Of a DNA stretch of 64,000 nucleotides, positions 57,601 through 60,872 are shown one piece after another. The translations under genes were made by a program, and so were the position numbers. Source of the stretch: Dastarcus helophoroides (taxonomy: Eukaryota > Arthropoda > Insecta > Coleoptera > Bothrideridae); the NCBI GenBank assembly GCA_028583605.1, contig CM053332.1:13256442-13320441 (forward strand). Direction: 5' to 3'. How positions within the stretch are numbered: position 1 is the first letter of the stretch; the number at the start of each line of letters is the position of its first letter. The notes below the pieces were generated by a model, which did no database searches, was not told where the DNA came from, and saw only the letters and a list, made by a program, of their open reading frames with translations.

Positions 57601-57941
57601 CCTCAATAAGTTTGGTTATGAACCGAAAGAGGCCGATTATTATTATTTTGGAAAAACCTACATCAGATTTATGCGTTGGAAGTTATTATTAATTAAAGTG
57701 CCAAGTGGCCGAAGACTGGTAGTGGCCGGCTTACTGGCACATCTACCCTAATTCAATAAAAAAGTCTTTAATTCAAACTAAGCGCTATATTTTGCAGGAA
57801 ACCAGTCTGTATAATTAATTCCATTGAAATATTATTTTCAGATGTGGCGGCAATGGCCAGATGAAATGTGATCCCAAAGCATGTAGTCCAGAACCAATGC
57901 TAAGACAAATGATAGCGGCGGCCACACGAAGAAGAAGATGA
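15526..57941 (+). CDS. tnc: tenectin-like secreted mucin with six VWC domains (whole gene)
   Basis: I infer a spliced coding region of seven exons: 15537-15621, 40597-40638, 41389-41598, 41653-41910, 41966-44794, 44973-49793 and 57842-57941. All junctions are GT-AG. Phases are 1,1,1,1,1,2, and every junction reads through. The product is about 2,780 residues: signal peptide, VWC1-3, a Thr/Glu/Ser/Pro-rich stretch, VWC4, a Cys-pair array, a 20-residue tandem repeat, more Thr/Pro/Ser sequence, VWC5 and VWC6, ending in four arginines. This order and size fit tenectin, a mucin-like insect matrix protein of cuticle and epithelial lumens, described as an integrin ligand in Drosophila. I saw no RGD by eye. 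Ten frame shifts interrupt exons 5 and 6, and I read these as probable insertion errors because every VWC cysteine pattern survives. The alternative is another VWC mucin. Confidence 0.75.
15622..16250. other. start of tenectin intron 1, unassigned
   Basis: No gene or shared repeat. Minus-strand open frames here are accidental. The sequence merges into AT-rich filler near 16250. Confidence 0.5.
16250..20870. repeat. strand-switching AT-rich tract in intron 1
   Basis: From about 16250 to 18350 the plus strand is T-rich with countless variants of TTTCAAAATTTCGACTTTTT. From about 18400 to 20870 it is A-rich with the complementary words, such as GAAATTTTGAAAAAA. The switch is abrupt. No fixed period is visible, so this is neither a classical satellite nor simple poly-A. 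A family A foldback element (16688-17045) sits in the T-rich half. Long open frames in the tract, such as one at 17803-18204, are compositional artefacts. Confidence 0.7.
16688..17045. mobile_element. foldback element family A, copy 5 (rearranged double copy)
   Basis: It starts GGTGGAACGGGCTGG. It contains two successive copies of the central hairpin (CATCTTCAGAGAGAAACTAT and its mirror), joined where ACAGCTTGG runs directly into TTATCTTCAAAAATTG. It ends in a right arm with TTTCAGGGGACAAGTTC. The join falls in CTTGG, a word that occurs in both arms. Confidence 0.85.
20875..21195. mobile_element. possible short MITE
   Basis: The segment is bounded by GCTAGCACACACTTA on the left and TAAGAGTGTGTAGTGTACTA on the right, which are partly inverse. 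The interior repeats TGTCTATAGACA-type palindromes (20907-20922 and near 21110). The composition is clearly less AT-rich than the filler beside it. No target duplication was identified. Confidence 0.35.
21195..21345 (+). repeat. LINE 3' end fragment (family of relic 1)
   Basis: CGACAGTTCATTGCCATCTA and the preceding 100 bases resemble, at low identity, the 3' end of the LINE copy at 27735-28945 (AGGCAGTTCATTGCCATCTA). It is a small diverged fragment. Confidence 0.5.
21350..22520. other. unassigned intron 1 sequence
   Basis: Less AT-rich than the filler, but no gene, RNA or shared repeat is recognised. Open frames are all under 95 codons and lack motifs. Confidence 0.4.
22530..23205 (+). pseudogene. 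mariner relic, N-terminal half of the transposase
   Basis: Broken plus-strand frames show mariner transposase landmarks. There is a helix-turn-helix region with KQIYEDMLN and TKKNWITSFKG, then HTYIDPSIGPNRISDALNIS, VDLDMRKFSTKWIPKFLNV, and finally FRVQRSIGKVLVSVFWDCHG with MIDYLDK. The catalytic second half is absent. The sequence passes straight into a LINE RNase H relic at about 23205. Numerous stops and frameshifts make it an old dead copy, distinct from the two other mariners in the window. Confidence 0.8.
23205..24350 (+). pseudogene. LINE relic 5: RNase H domain and C-terminus
   Basis: TDGSEMDEGIGIGIYGPNFR, with the first RNase H aspartate in TDGS, is followed in shifted frames by LMWVPGHEEIKGNEITDSLA. 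Then comes a tail (KRQAKRFLVTYLREKTRKLD, SITSLLISRCSLMSLSLKYR) matching the order in relic 2. It is interrupted at 23652-23869 by a family B insertion with a clear target duplication. It is dead, with multiple frameshifts. Confidence 0.85.
23652..23869. mobile_element. repeat family B insertion with 13-bp target duplication
   Basis: The 218-bp insert is flanked on both sides by TACTAAAAGCCAT (23639-23651 and 23870-23882), a perfect 13-bp duplication that interrupts the RNase H relic. The insert starts in reverse orientation (TACAGGATACACTTCTTCCG, then CACCATTGTAGGGGGCTTCT) but ends in forward orientation with ACTGACTCTGGCCGTGGAAG, so it is internally inverted. A duplication of this length suggests target-primed reverse transcription rather than a typical DNA transposon. 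Confidence 0.8.
24529..24746 (+). pseudogene. LINE relic 6, left part: reverse transcriptase motif
   Basis: TLGGLRQGGSFSSFLFNLIM, a degraded RQGDSLSPxLFN motif, is followed by IIKEVVDLKIGYKLSNKTIE. The frame stops where a mariner is inserted at 24747. The matching downstream part lies at 26200-26800. Confidence 0.75.
24747..25979 (-). mobile_element. mariner element, about 1.23 kb, inserted in a LINE relic
   Basis: This contains the nearly complete transposase at 24813-25848. I place the ends at CCAGGTCATTTAATAAGTCC on the left and the reverse complement of CTAGAATTTTTTCCATACGA on the right. Both abut TA dinucleotides (24745-24746 and 25980-25981), the expected mariner target duplication. 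The terminal repeats match only partly, so the ends are approximate. Confidence 0.7.
24813..25848 (-). pseudogene. mariner transposase with second catalytic Asp replaced by Asn
   Basis: This is a DD34D mariner transposase, a nuclear enzyme that would cut and paste its own element. On the minus strand the start is at 25848 (MEKSEFRVLI). A frameshift near 25800-25820 follows, then a long open frame: HTH domain, WMPREL linker, first aspartate in VTMDEIWLHYYTPE, and third aspartate in SPDLAPSDCFLF. The second aspartate position reads FPQNNAPCHKS, so the codon at 25096-25098 is AAC where GAC is expected. A second frameshift near 24890 separates the last 30 residues (ending ALEVNYVE). Two frameshifts and a dead active site mean the copy is non-functional, though recent in overall look. 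Confidence 0.9.
26052..26196. mobile_element. foldback element family A, copy 6
   Basis: A short version in which CTTGTCCCCTGAAACGAAGA and its mirror TTTCAGGGGACAAGATTTG are separated by a small loop containing GCTTGGCTGTCGAAACGCG. It ends GTCCCTTCCACCAAA. It lies between the mariner and the right part of LINE relic 6. Confidence 0.85.
26200..26805 (+). pseudogene. LINE relic 6, right part
   Basis: Broken frames give LLGVNISNHQKLEKNLTNQI with NKAATISGCLRDVI, parallel to FKYLGVNLSSGHDP and NKATAISGYLREAI in relic 4. Then comes RMDPNRVARIALERKPEGQG and a GRPP-like stretch. This is the C-terminal tail of the same LINE group. It ends in the GAA-rich tract at 26806. Confidence 0.8.
26806..26985 (+). 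repeat. GAA/AGA microsatellite, about 180 bp
   Basis: A nearly pure purine run of GAA and AGA triplets with occasional T (AGTAGAAGAAGAGGAAGAAG). It directly follows the LINE tail. The same short motif ends LINE relic 4. It creates arginine-rich and serine-rich open frames that I do not regard as genes. Confidence 0.95.
26990..27715. other. unassigned intron 1 sequence
   Basis: Nothing recognised on either strand. Confidence 0.4.
27735..28945 (+). pseudogene. LINE relic 7: second copy of the relic 1 family
   Basis: The sequence parallels relic 1 in opposite orientation: EARIVALDISKAFDRVWYRS (about 27765-27825), a GVPQG-like block near 27950, a degraded YADDS near 28035, and an open segment FNASKTQVAVFCKKKSRDNA to LLTLYKAQVGPTLANAVLMF at 28178-28507. 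The 3' end, with GCAGTTCATTGCCATCTATC, finishes in a short A-rich tail near 28950. It is 5'-truncated and has frameshifts. Confidence 0.85.
28985..29180. repeat. repeat C (AGCTTAATCAG microrepeat block), copy 1
   Basis: It contains three spaced copies of AATAAAGCTTAATCA, followed by CAGCTATGCCCAGCTTTAAA. The same block occurs at 31300-31470, and both are followed directly by a family A left arm. Confidence 0.8.
29168..29320. mobile_element. foldback element family A, copy 7
   Basis: A left arm from AAACGGACTGGTTCTTGG through CTTGTACCCTGAACCAAGAA and TCTAACGCGTTTCGATAGCC to the central CATCTTGAGAGAGATA, then a stub of the right arm (AAGATTTGTATTTCAATTTC). Confidence 0.85.
29320..30240. other. 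unassigned intron 1 sequence
   Basis: Ordinary-looking AT-rich sequence with no repeat or gene that I recognise. Confidence 0.4.
31300..31543. mobile_element. repeat C copy 2 plus family A left arm, flanked by 24-bp direct repeats
   Basis: The AGCTTAATCAG block (31320-31470) continues into a family A left arm (GGACAGGGACTTGTTCTTAG, then CTTGTCCCCTGAAACCAAGA). A 24-bp sequence containing GTTAACTTCGAAATTTCGAC lies on each side (31274-31297 and 31544-31567). The composite therefore interrupts the T-rich tract as a unit. Confidence 0.75.
31640..31970 (+). mobile_element. solo LTR-like unit, copy B
   Basis: A homologue of copy A at 371-682, with a shared core (AAATTTCGGCAAACGATAAG in both). It has a TATATAA box (31774-31780) and AATAAA (31853-31858). 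It sits in T-rich filler in intron 1, with no internal retroelement genes beside it. Confidence 0.5.
32560..32746. mobile_element. foldback element family A, copy 9
   Basis: Both outer ends are present: GGTGGAACGGACTGGTCCTT on the left and its mirror, ending CAGTCCGTTCCACCAAAA, on the right. The centre is shortened, with the GCGTTTCG part lost. The inverted arms make a stem of about 80 bp. Confidence 0.9.
33093..33246. mobile_element. foldback element family A, copy 10
   Basis: Begins GGTGTAACGGACTGGTCCTT at the same place in its array unit as copy 9 does in unit 1, with the same shortened centre. Its right outer end is lost. Confidence 0.85.
34500..35105. other. unassigned intron 1 sequence
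   Basis: No feature recognised. The filler character fades after about 34600. Confidence 0.4.
35107..35315. mobile_element. foldback element family A, copy 11
   Basis: A diverged left arm (AGTGGAACGGACTATTTCCT) and the start of a right arm (GAAACGCGTTGGAGTAAG) around a short centre. More eroded than most copies. Confidence 0.75.
35413..35508. repeat. GTA triplet microsatellite
   Basis: Runs of GTA and TAG triplets interrupted by TACGTAG and TTAGATG, about 95 bp. It lies between two family A copies. Confidence 0.9.
35512..35648. mobile_element. foldback element family A, copy 12 (right arm)
   Basis: TCTCTCTGAAGATAATAGCT, TTGGCTGTCGAAACGCGTTA, then CAGGGGACAAGATTTG, ending AGTCCGTTCCACCAAAA. 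A complete right arm with no left arm. Confidence 0.85.
35650..36126. other. unassigned intron 1 sequence before the mariner
   Basis: An open frame from 35903 reads through into the mariner end. Its pre-insertion part (residues 1-75, with NPFSSDQQVLHRYRRRSEII) has a protein-like mix but no domain I recognise. I leave it uncalled. Confidence 0.35.
36128..37389 (+). mobile_element. irritans-type mariner, 1262 bp, with paired terminal repeats
   Basis: The left end TTGGGTTGGCAAGAAAGTAA and the right end, read in reverse as TTGGGTTTACAAGAAAGTAA, match at all but two positions over about 25 bp. The flanking bases are CA and TG rather than the usual TA pair, so the target duplication is eroded. Length and ends are right for a full-size mariner. 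Confidence 0.9.
36314..37306 (+). pseudogene. irritans-type mariner transposase, frameshifted
   Basis: The frame begins MKCKNEH at 36314 and shows, across several frames, CITECTCQNWFKKFRSGDFS (HTH region), ITVRKISVRLNVSHTTIENR, LKRIITGDEKWF (first catalytic Asp) and LSIWWDYKSVLYFELLPRNQ. The second Asp region is HDNARPHISLVTRG in a shifted frame, and the third is LAPSDYHLFRSLQ. The three catalytic aspartates are still spelled, but frameshifts and stops (for example TAG at 37274-37276, where Trp is expected before QKVIEQ) make it dead. It differs in subfamily from the mariner at 24747. Confidence 0.9.
37463..37822. repeat. 180-bp direct tandem duplication
   Basis: TTGCAGTTCTATCTTTTTTT starts at 37463 and again at 37643. 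The two 180-bp copies differ at only a handful of positions and both end in AGCAGAATGATCGTTATTTT. A recent duplication just downstream of the mariner. Confidence 0.95.
37823..39050. other. unassigned intron 1 sequence
   Basis: Nothing recognised. Confidence 0.4.
39052..39170. mobile_element. foldback element family A, copy 13 (short)
   Basis: GGTGAAACGGACTGGTCCTT, then TTTGTCTCCTGAAACC. The mirror arm follows almost directly (GGTTTCAG-type word at about 39132), so the central half of both arms is missing. Confidence 0.8.
39170..40596. other. end of tenectin intron 1
   Basis: Includes a short A-rich filler patch at about 39980-40480. No gene. A 64-codon open frame at 39655 has no supporting feature. 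Confidence 0.5.
40597..40638 (+). CDS. tnc: tenectin exon 2 (42 bp)
   Basis: A tiny exon between GTTTCAG and GGTAAGA, phase 1 to phase 1. It encodes the residues after the signal peptide (APLTESSAELEYYPG across the junctions). It was placed because it is the only segment that joins the signal exon to VWC1 in frame with consensus splice sites. Confidence 0.7.
41389..41598 (+). CDS. tnc: tenectin exon 3: VWC domain 1
   Basis: Acceptor GTTTTCAG, donor GGTAGGT, 210 bp, phase 1 both sides. It encodes a complete VWC domain with the usual cysteine order: GCYYNFQHY, CLNCTC, CYLRVC, DCTVEKRPDQCCPVITCPEG. The CCP near the end is the family hallmark. The intron to exon 4 is only 54 bp. Confidence 0.9.
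41653..41910 (+). CDS. tnc: tenectin exon 4: VWC domain 2
   Basis: 258 bp, acceptor TTTTTAG, donor GGTACGT, phase 1 both sides. A short Ser/Thr lead is followed by VWC2: GCSIEGLFYSDGARV, CELCYCIRNKTACVMQEC, GCQPVYQEGVCCPVRYDC. The 55-bp intron that follows is again minimal. Confidence 0.9.
41966..44794 (+). CDS. tnc: tenectin exon 5: VWC3, Thr/Glu/Pro-rich region, VWC4
   Basis: 2829 bp between TTTTAG and AGTGAGT, phase 1 both ends. VWC3 comes first (DCIYNGEIYGDGALI, CEHCYCMKGDIVCAVQEC, GQCCPDTYEC). Then come about 750 residues rich in Thr, Glu, Ser and Pro, with TTEKE and PETT-type runs suited to O-glycosylation. VWC4 closes the exon (SCLVDGETYSNNTS, VSCVCMSSILQCTSVPC, DSCCPTYSC). The frame jumps eight times, near 42338, 42510, 42588, 42655, 42867, 43190, 43575 and 44340. 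Between jumps there is no stop. Net change is a multiple of three, so both VWC domains share one frame. Confidence 0.8.
44795..44972 (+). other. tenectin intron 5 (178 bp)
   Basis: GTGAGT to TTTTTTTCAG. AT-rich, with no feature inside. Confidence 0.8.
44973..49793 (+). CDS. tnc: tenectin exon 6: Cys-pair array, tandem repeat, mucin region, VWC5, start of VWC6
   Basis: 4821 bp. It starts with a Thr/Glu-rich region (44973-45200) and continues with 17 C-x4-C and 8 C-x5/6-C pairs over 45202-46960 (separate entry). Then come a 60-bp tandem repeat at 47139-47490 and about 600 residues of TTE/PETT/KPE-rich mucin-like sequence. VWC5 follows (CRYGGKVYVSAQQI, CDFCFCFRSDIICLQQSC, GFCCPRYEC), then a short TTTTTTT linker and the first half of VWC6 (TGCLIQGRAYSVGEV, GPCLHCT). 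Frame jumps occur near 46740 and 47445. At the second, one extra T breaks a repeat unit that is otherwise regular. Confidence 0.8.
45202..46960 (+). repeat. cysteine-pair array in tenectin
   Basis: Units of the form [D/E]C-x4-C, for example DCGLEGC, DCGDSGC, ECDGKDC, DCGEQGC and ECGEGGC, occur 17 times. The first units are widely spaced in Thr-rich sequence. From about 46330 they are packed and alternate with C-x5/6-C units such as CPPGSDC, CAPGTDGC and CTPGSEGC. Acidic residues dominate. The spacing does not match VWC, EGF, chitin-binding or trefoil patterns that I know. Confidence 0.85.
47139..47490 (+). repeat. 60-bp coding tandem repeat, six units
   Basis: Units start at 47139, 47199, 47259, 47319, 47379 and about 47439. 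Each encodes about 20 residues of the type QQTELPRVTSEEPKVTETA. The middle units are nearly identical, which implies recent unequal exchange or slippage. The last unit has a one-base insertion and a diverged end. Confidence 0.95.
49794..50676. other. start of tenectin last intron
   Basis: Donor GTAAGT at 49794. No repeat or gene to 50676. Confidence 0.6.
50685..54111. mobile_element. non-autonomous hAT-like element, 3427 bp, filled with AT-rich quasi-repeats
   Basis: The ends are CAGTGGCGGCTGG on the left and, read in reverse, CAGTAGCGGCTCG on the right: terminal inverted repeats of about 11 bp with one mismatch. ACCATATC flanks both sides (50677-50684 and 54112-54119), a perfect 8-bp target duplication, as for hAT elements. 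A 12-bp word, GCAGCACCCCCA, lies inside both ends in the same orientation (about 50719 and 54074). The interior has no transposase. It is T-rich filler to about 52000 and A-rich filler from about 52500, the same strand switch as at 16-21 kb. Confidence 0.85.
54120..54369. other. short spacer between two insertions
   Basis: About 250 bp of intron between the hAT-like element and the Tigger/pogo-like element. Nothing recognised. Confidence 0.5.
54380..54640. promoter_or_regulatory. left subterminal GGCC motif cluster
   Basis: CAGTAGTCGGCCA at 54391, CTAGTAACCGGCCGC near 54571 and CTAGTAGTCGGCCA near 54614. The right side has a larger set between 57070 and 57735, including a palindrome at about 57292-57325 (AGTAGTCGGCC, then GGCCGGCTACTAAC). 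These are candidate transposase binding sites. Function is inferred from position and repetition only. Confidence 0.55.
54834..57016 (-). pseudogene. Tigger/pogo-like transposase with C-terminal PHD-like finger, mildly decayed
   Basis: A DDE transposase of the pogo/Tigger/Jerky group. The minus-strand start at 57016 gives MANIVKRKK and an HTH-psq domain (ITCRKYGIPKSTVQDRLQGR). A CENP-B-like second DNA-binding region follows (FPLKKEELFSSV, PKEKWYKSFLRRNP). The DDD core comprises NADKSGF (Asp at 56483-56485), VDGHRSHM (56147-56149) and QPADVAVFKP (56041-56043). A charged tail leads to a Cys4-His-Cys3 finger: KCHFCNEDLC, CGYCPYWYHLRC, FKCNFC. Damage: a one-base shift in a seven-T run at 56401-56407, in-frame stops at 55543-55545 and about 55117, and shifts near 55060 and 54945. 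Length to the stop is about 725 codons. All three catalytic aspartates remain. Confidence 0.88.
57070..57735. promoter_or_regulatory. right subterminal GGCC motif cluster
   Basis: Repeated TGGCCGACTTATGG, AATAATCGGCCAAAGC, GGTGGCCGACTACTGG, AGTAGTCGGCCGCCCTGGCC, CAGTAAGCGGCCACT, GAGGCCGATTATTATT and GTGGCCGAAGACTGG between the start of the transposase frame and the right terminal repeat. Copies occur in both orientations. The transposase promoter should lie in this interval. Confidence 0.55.
57842..57941 (+). CDS. tnc: tenectin last exon: end of VWC6 and C-terminus
   Basis: Acceptor ATTTTCAG. It joins in phase 2 to exon 6 and completes VWC6 (CGGNGQMKCDPKACSPEP), then MLRQMIAAATRRRR and a TGA at 57939-57941. 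The short basic C-terminus has no membrane anchor. The exon has no frame errors. Confidence 0.85.
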
Positions 57942-58975
57942 ACGTTCCTTACTAGTGACAAAGCACGAGTCAACAGTATTGTGCAAGTGATACAGACAGA
58001 TTTATAATTATAAATAGTCTCGAACTTTAATTTTCCATATGTAGCATTCTCGGGTGCCAAAATGAACACTAAATAGGTGTATCGTGCCTTTAACGGAAGA
58101 AGAGGAAATTCTCTTCATCGCGGCAACAAATTGAAGAACAACAGGTCAACTATTTAGTGATGAAAACGTATACTTGTCTTGATAGATATTTATTATTGAT
58201 ACTGATGTGACCACACAGATCAGCTATGTTTAGATAGATAACCCATTCTACGCACAATGTACTTCGACTGCCAACTCTTCGCTCATTTAGCCTAAGTATC
58301 TCTGCTCAATAGAAATGTTATTCTCTCATAGTCTATTCAAATATTTTAAAGACTGTAATTACGCCAGCTATTCGCTTCAGAGAGAAGATAAGATTCAATA
58401 ATTGGCCATGATTAAAAATTCTACGATTGTGAGACTAATTGGATAGAAATAGAGTATTCCTAATACTCCAAACCCAAGGAATTGATCCTGATGCCTAATA
58501 ATAGAATAATAGATATCTGAAAACGGTCCCATTAATATATTTAAGTGGATCTCATGTATATTTGTGATATAAGCACAACCAAGGAATATTCTAAATTTCT
58601 CCTACTATTTAGGGAGTAAACGGTACTTTTGCTCACCGCTTTGTATCTTTGTATAAATATATTTATGGTCACATTTATATAATATTGTGTAAATATAGGA
58701 GGCAGAATCATAAATAGTTGATATAGCAACTAGGCTAAAGAATTTATCTCAATTTAGGTGATCTGTGCTACGACTGAGACGAAGTTTTACGATTTTTGTA
58801 ATTAGATTGTTCAAAATGACGTTTTGATACTAAGCCATTTTGATAATGTAATGCGCGGGCTATTATTTTTTAGTGTTATTTCTGTTGCGTATCCTGAATG
58901 AGGTCTGAGTTGTTTGACTGGCAGAAATTCTATACCTTATATGTAGTCTAAAGTTATTACTATTCAAATAAAAAA
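57942..58975 (+). other. tnc: tenectin 3' UTR (inferred)
   Basis: Unique, moderately AT-rich sequence following the stop. An AATAAA at 58967-58972 is the most plausible polyadenylation signal; another lies near 59070. There are no repeats in this stretch, unlike the introns. Confidence 0.5.
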
Positions 58976-59239
58976 CAATTTCTGTCACTTGAACCTTTAG
59001 ACTTTTAAGTGTAAATTAACGGATGCTCAATATAAAATAATTAGAATATGTAGTATTTATCTATAACAATAAATAAATTATGTAAATTGATTCTAATTAG
59101 TTTTTTTTAGTGCATATTTTCATGGGCATTTAAGAGTGCAACTGCACAGCCCCCCCCCCACAACAGTTGATGAGCCTTTCTTAATTAATAAATATATTGA
59201 TTCATAGGCACACGGCAAGAGCGACATTATTAGTTATTT

Positions 59240-59361
59240 GTTATACAAGACGGTAAAATTATTTTTTATCGACGAGTGAAAATGTTTAATTAATGAGCGA
59301 CGAAGGAGCGAATTAATTAAATTTCACGAGTCGATAATGAAATTTTACCGTCGTGTGTAAC
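59240..59361. repeat. 122-bp imperfect palindrome
   Basis: The left arm GTTATACAAGACGGTAAAAT, then ATCGACGAGTGAAAAT and TTTAATTAATGAGC, mirrors the right arm. The right arm ends AAATTTTACCGTCGTGTGTA and AC. The centre is GACGAAGGAGC. This is either a small foldback MITE or the 5' structural part of the recombinase unit just downstream, 5 bp from its inverted repeat. Confidence 0.8.
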
Positions 59362-59365
59362 ATTG

Positions 59366-60872
59366 TATTTTTTTTTATTGCAAAGGTTAAAGAAAAATCG
59401 AGAGAAAAACTCAATAATTTTGCAGACAGAAATAAGAAAAGCAGTCAAAAATTAAATCGCAGTTGGTTCGTTTGGTATGTTGCTATAGTTATACCAAATA
59501 AATAATTGTTTCACATCAATTTTTCAATTTTGATCCGTATAAATCTCAAGATCTCAAGAATGTGTGAAAACGAGGTAGAGCAGGAAAACATTCCGGTATG
59601 TGTGAAGAAAGAAGCGTTAGAGGCAGTAGCTAAATTATTGCCTCAAAAATCGCGATTAATATATGAAAAAGAGTACACATGCTTTCAAAGGTGGAAAATG
59701 GCAAAGAAGATTAATAGTTTAAGTGAAACGGTATTTCTGGCATATTTTTCTGAAAAAGCAAAGAAGGTGAAGCCATCAACATTGTGGTCTTATTATTCGA
59801 TACTGAAGTCTACAATTTTGGTCAACGAAAATTGTGACATTTCAAAGTAAGTAACGTCAAATTTAGTGTATAATTTTTTTGCTAATACGAATTATTGTTT
59901 ACAGATACAGTAAACTAATTGCATTATTGAAGAAACTATGTGATGGTTATAAACCTAAGAAATCGAACATTTTTGAACCTGATGATATCATTCGATTTAT
60001 AAAAGAAGCTCCCGATGATGATTATTTGTTTATGAAGGTTGTGGCGGTAATGGGTTTATATGGGGCATGCCGGTCCGATGAATTGTATAAATTAGAGATG
60101 TCTAATATTGATGATAGAACATCAGTAATGATCGTTCAACTGATTGATACTAAAACCAAAAAAGATCGGTCTTTTTGTATAACTGACCAGGAAGTGGGTG
60201 TTTTGGACATCATAAGAAAATATATCGGCTTACGTCCTAAACACGTTCCTCATAATAAGTTTTTTATTAACTATAGACAAAAAAAGTGTACTATCCAGCC
60301 TGTAGGCATAAACACTTTATATAAAGTCCCAAGAAAAATTGCCGATTTCCTAAATTTACCGGATTCAGAAAAATACAGTGGTCATTGTTTTAGACGATCT
60401 GCAGCCACAATGATGGCAAACTCAGGGGCTGACATGGTGACAATAAAGCGCGCAGGGGGATGGAAGTCGTCATCAGTAGCTGAAACTGATATAGAAAATT
60501 CAGTACGAAGTAAAATTGAAGTTTCAAAGAAGATTCTAGTTGGGTCAACGAGTGGGATCGTTAGTAATACTATATCTTTTGTATGCCCGTCTGTTCACCA
60601 TTCTGAACACCGTTCTGTTCCGGACATCCATGTTTCGGGAAATGTGAATGGTACGATCCAAGTTATTATCAATGAAAGCACTAAAGATAATTAAGTTGTA
60701 TCTAATAATAATTATTATTTCAAATAAAAATAGATACCTACTTAATTAAAGTATTTTATCTATCCTTGCTGTTTAAGTTCCATTTTATCTACCCTTACGG
60801 TTAAAATGGTACTTTAATCTGGTGTTTTGAGTTGAATAAAGTATACTTTAACCTTCGCAATAAAAAAAAATA
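59366..60872 (+). mobile_element. unit bounded by 27-bp inverted repeats, carrying a tyrosine recombinase gene
   Basis: 59366-59392 reads TA, nine T, then ATTGCAAAGGTTAAAG. 60846-60872 is its reverse complement with one difference (ATTGCGAAGG). The repeats enclose only the two-exon recombinase gene and short flanks. No target duplication is evident outside them. Crypton elements are not known for terminal inverted repeats, so the boundary may be coincidental or may belong to another element type. Confidence 0.5.
59560..60694 (+). CDS. Crypton-type tyrosine recombinase homologue lacking the catalytic tyrosine
   Basis: Two exons, 59560-59846 and 59905-60694, with a 58-bp GT-AG intron (AAAGTAAGT to TTTACAG). 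They encode 358 residues without a stop or shift. The start MCENEVEQ at 59560 has A at -3 (AAG before ATG). Residues about 20-100 form an N-terminal SAM-like core-binding domain (KEYTCFQRWKMAKK, LWSYYSILKS). The catalytic domain has the first Arg in YGACRSDEL (60071), a Lys-rich beta region (DTKTKKDRSF), HCFRR (His 60383, Arg 60392) and GGWKS (Trp 60461). Nine residues after the Trp, where tyrosine is expected, is Asp (VAETDIENS, codon GAT at 60488). Family members normally cleave and rejoin DNA through that tyrosine. This copy should bind but not cleave. It could be a domesticated gene or a freshly dead Crypton. Confidence 0.88.

Larger units (their letters stand above)
54370..57748 (-). mobile_element. 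Tigger/pogo-like DNA transposon, 3379 bp, with TIRs and TA target duplication
   Basis: The left end GGGTAGATGTGTCAGTAGTC and the right end, in reverse GGGTAGATGTGCCAGTAAGC, agree at nearly every position over about 25 bp. TA flanks both sides (54368-54369 and 57749-57750). The minus strand carries the transposase gene. Both subterminal regions hold many copies of a GGCC-centred motif (separate entry). It lies in the last tenectin intron, antisense to the gene. Confidence 0.93.

Noticed and set aside
59560..60694. Bacterial or phage integrase from contamination
   Set aside because: It has a spliceosomal intron, AT-rich insect-like codon use and the HCFRR/GGWKS style of eukaryotic Crypton recombinases.
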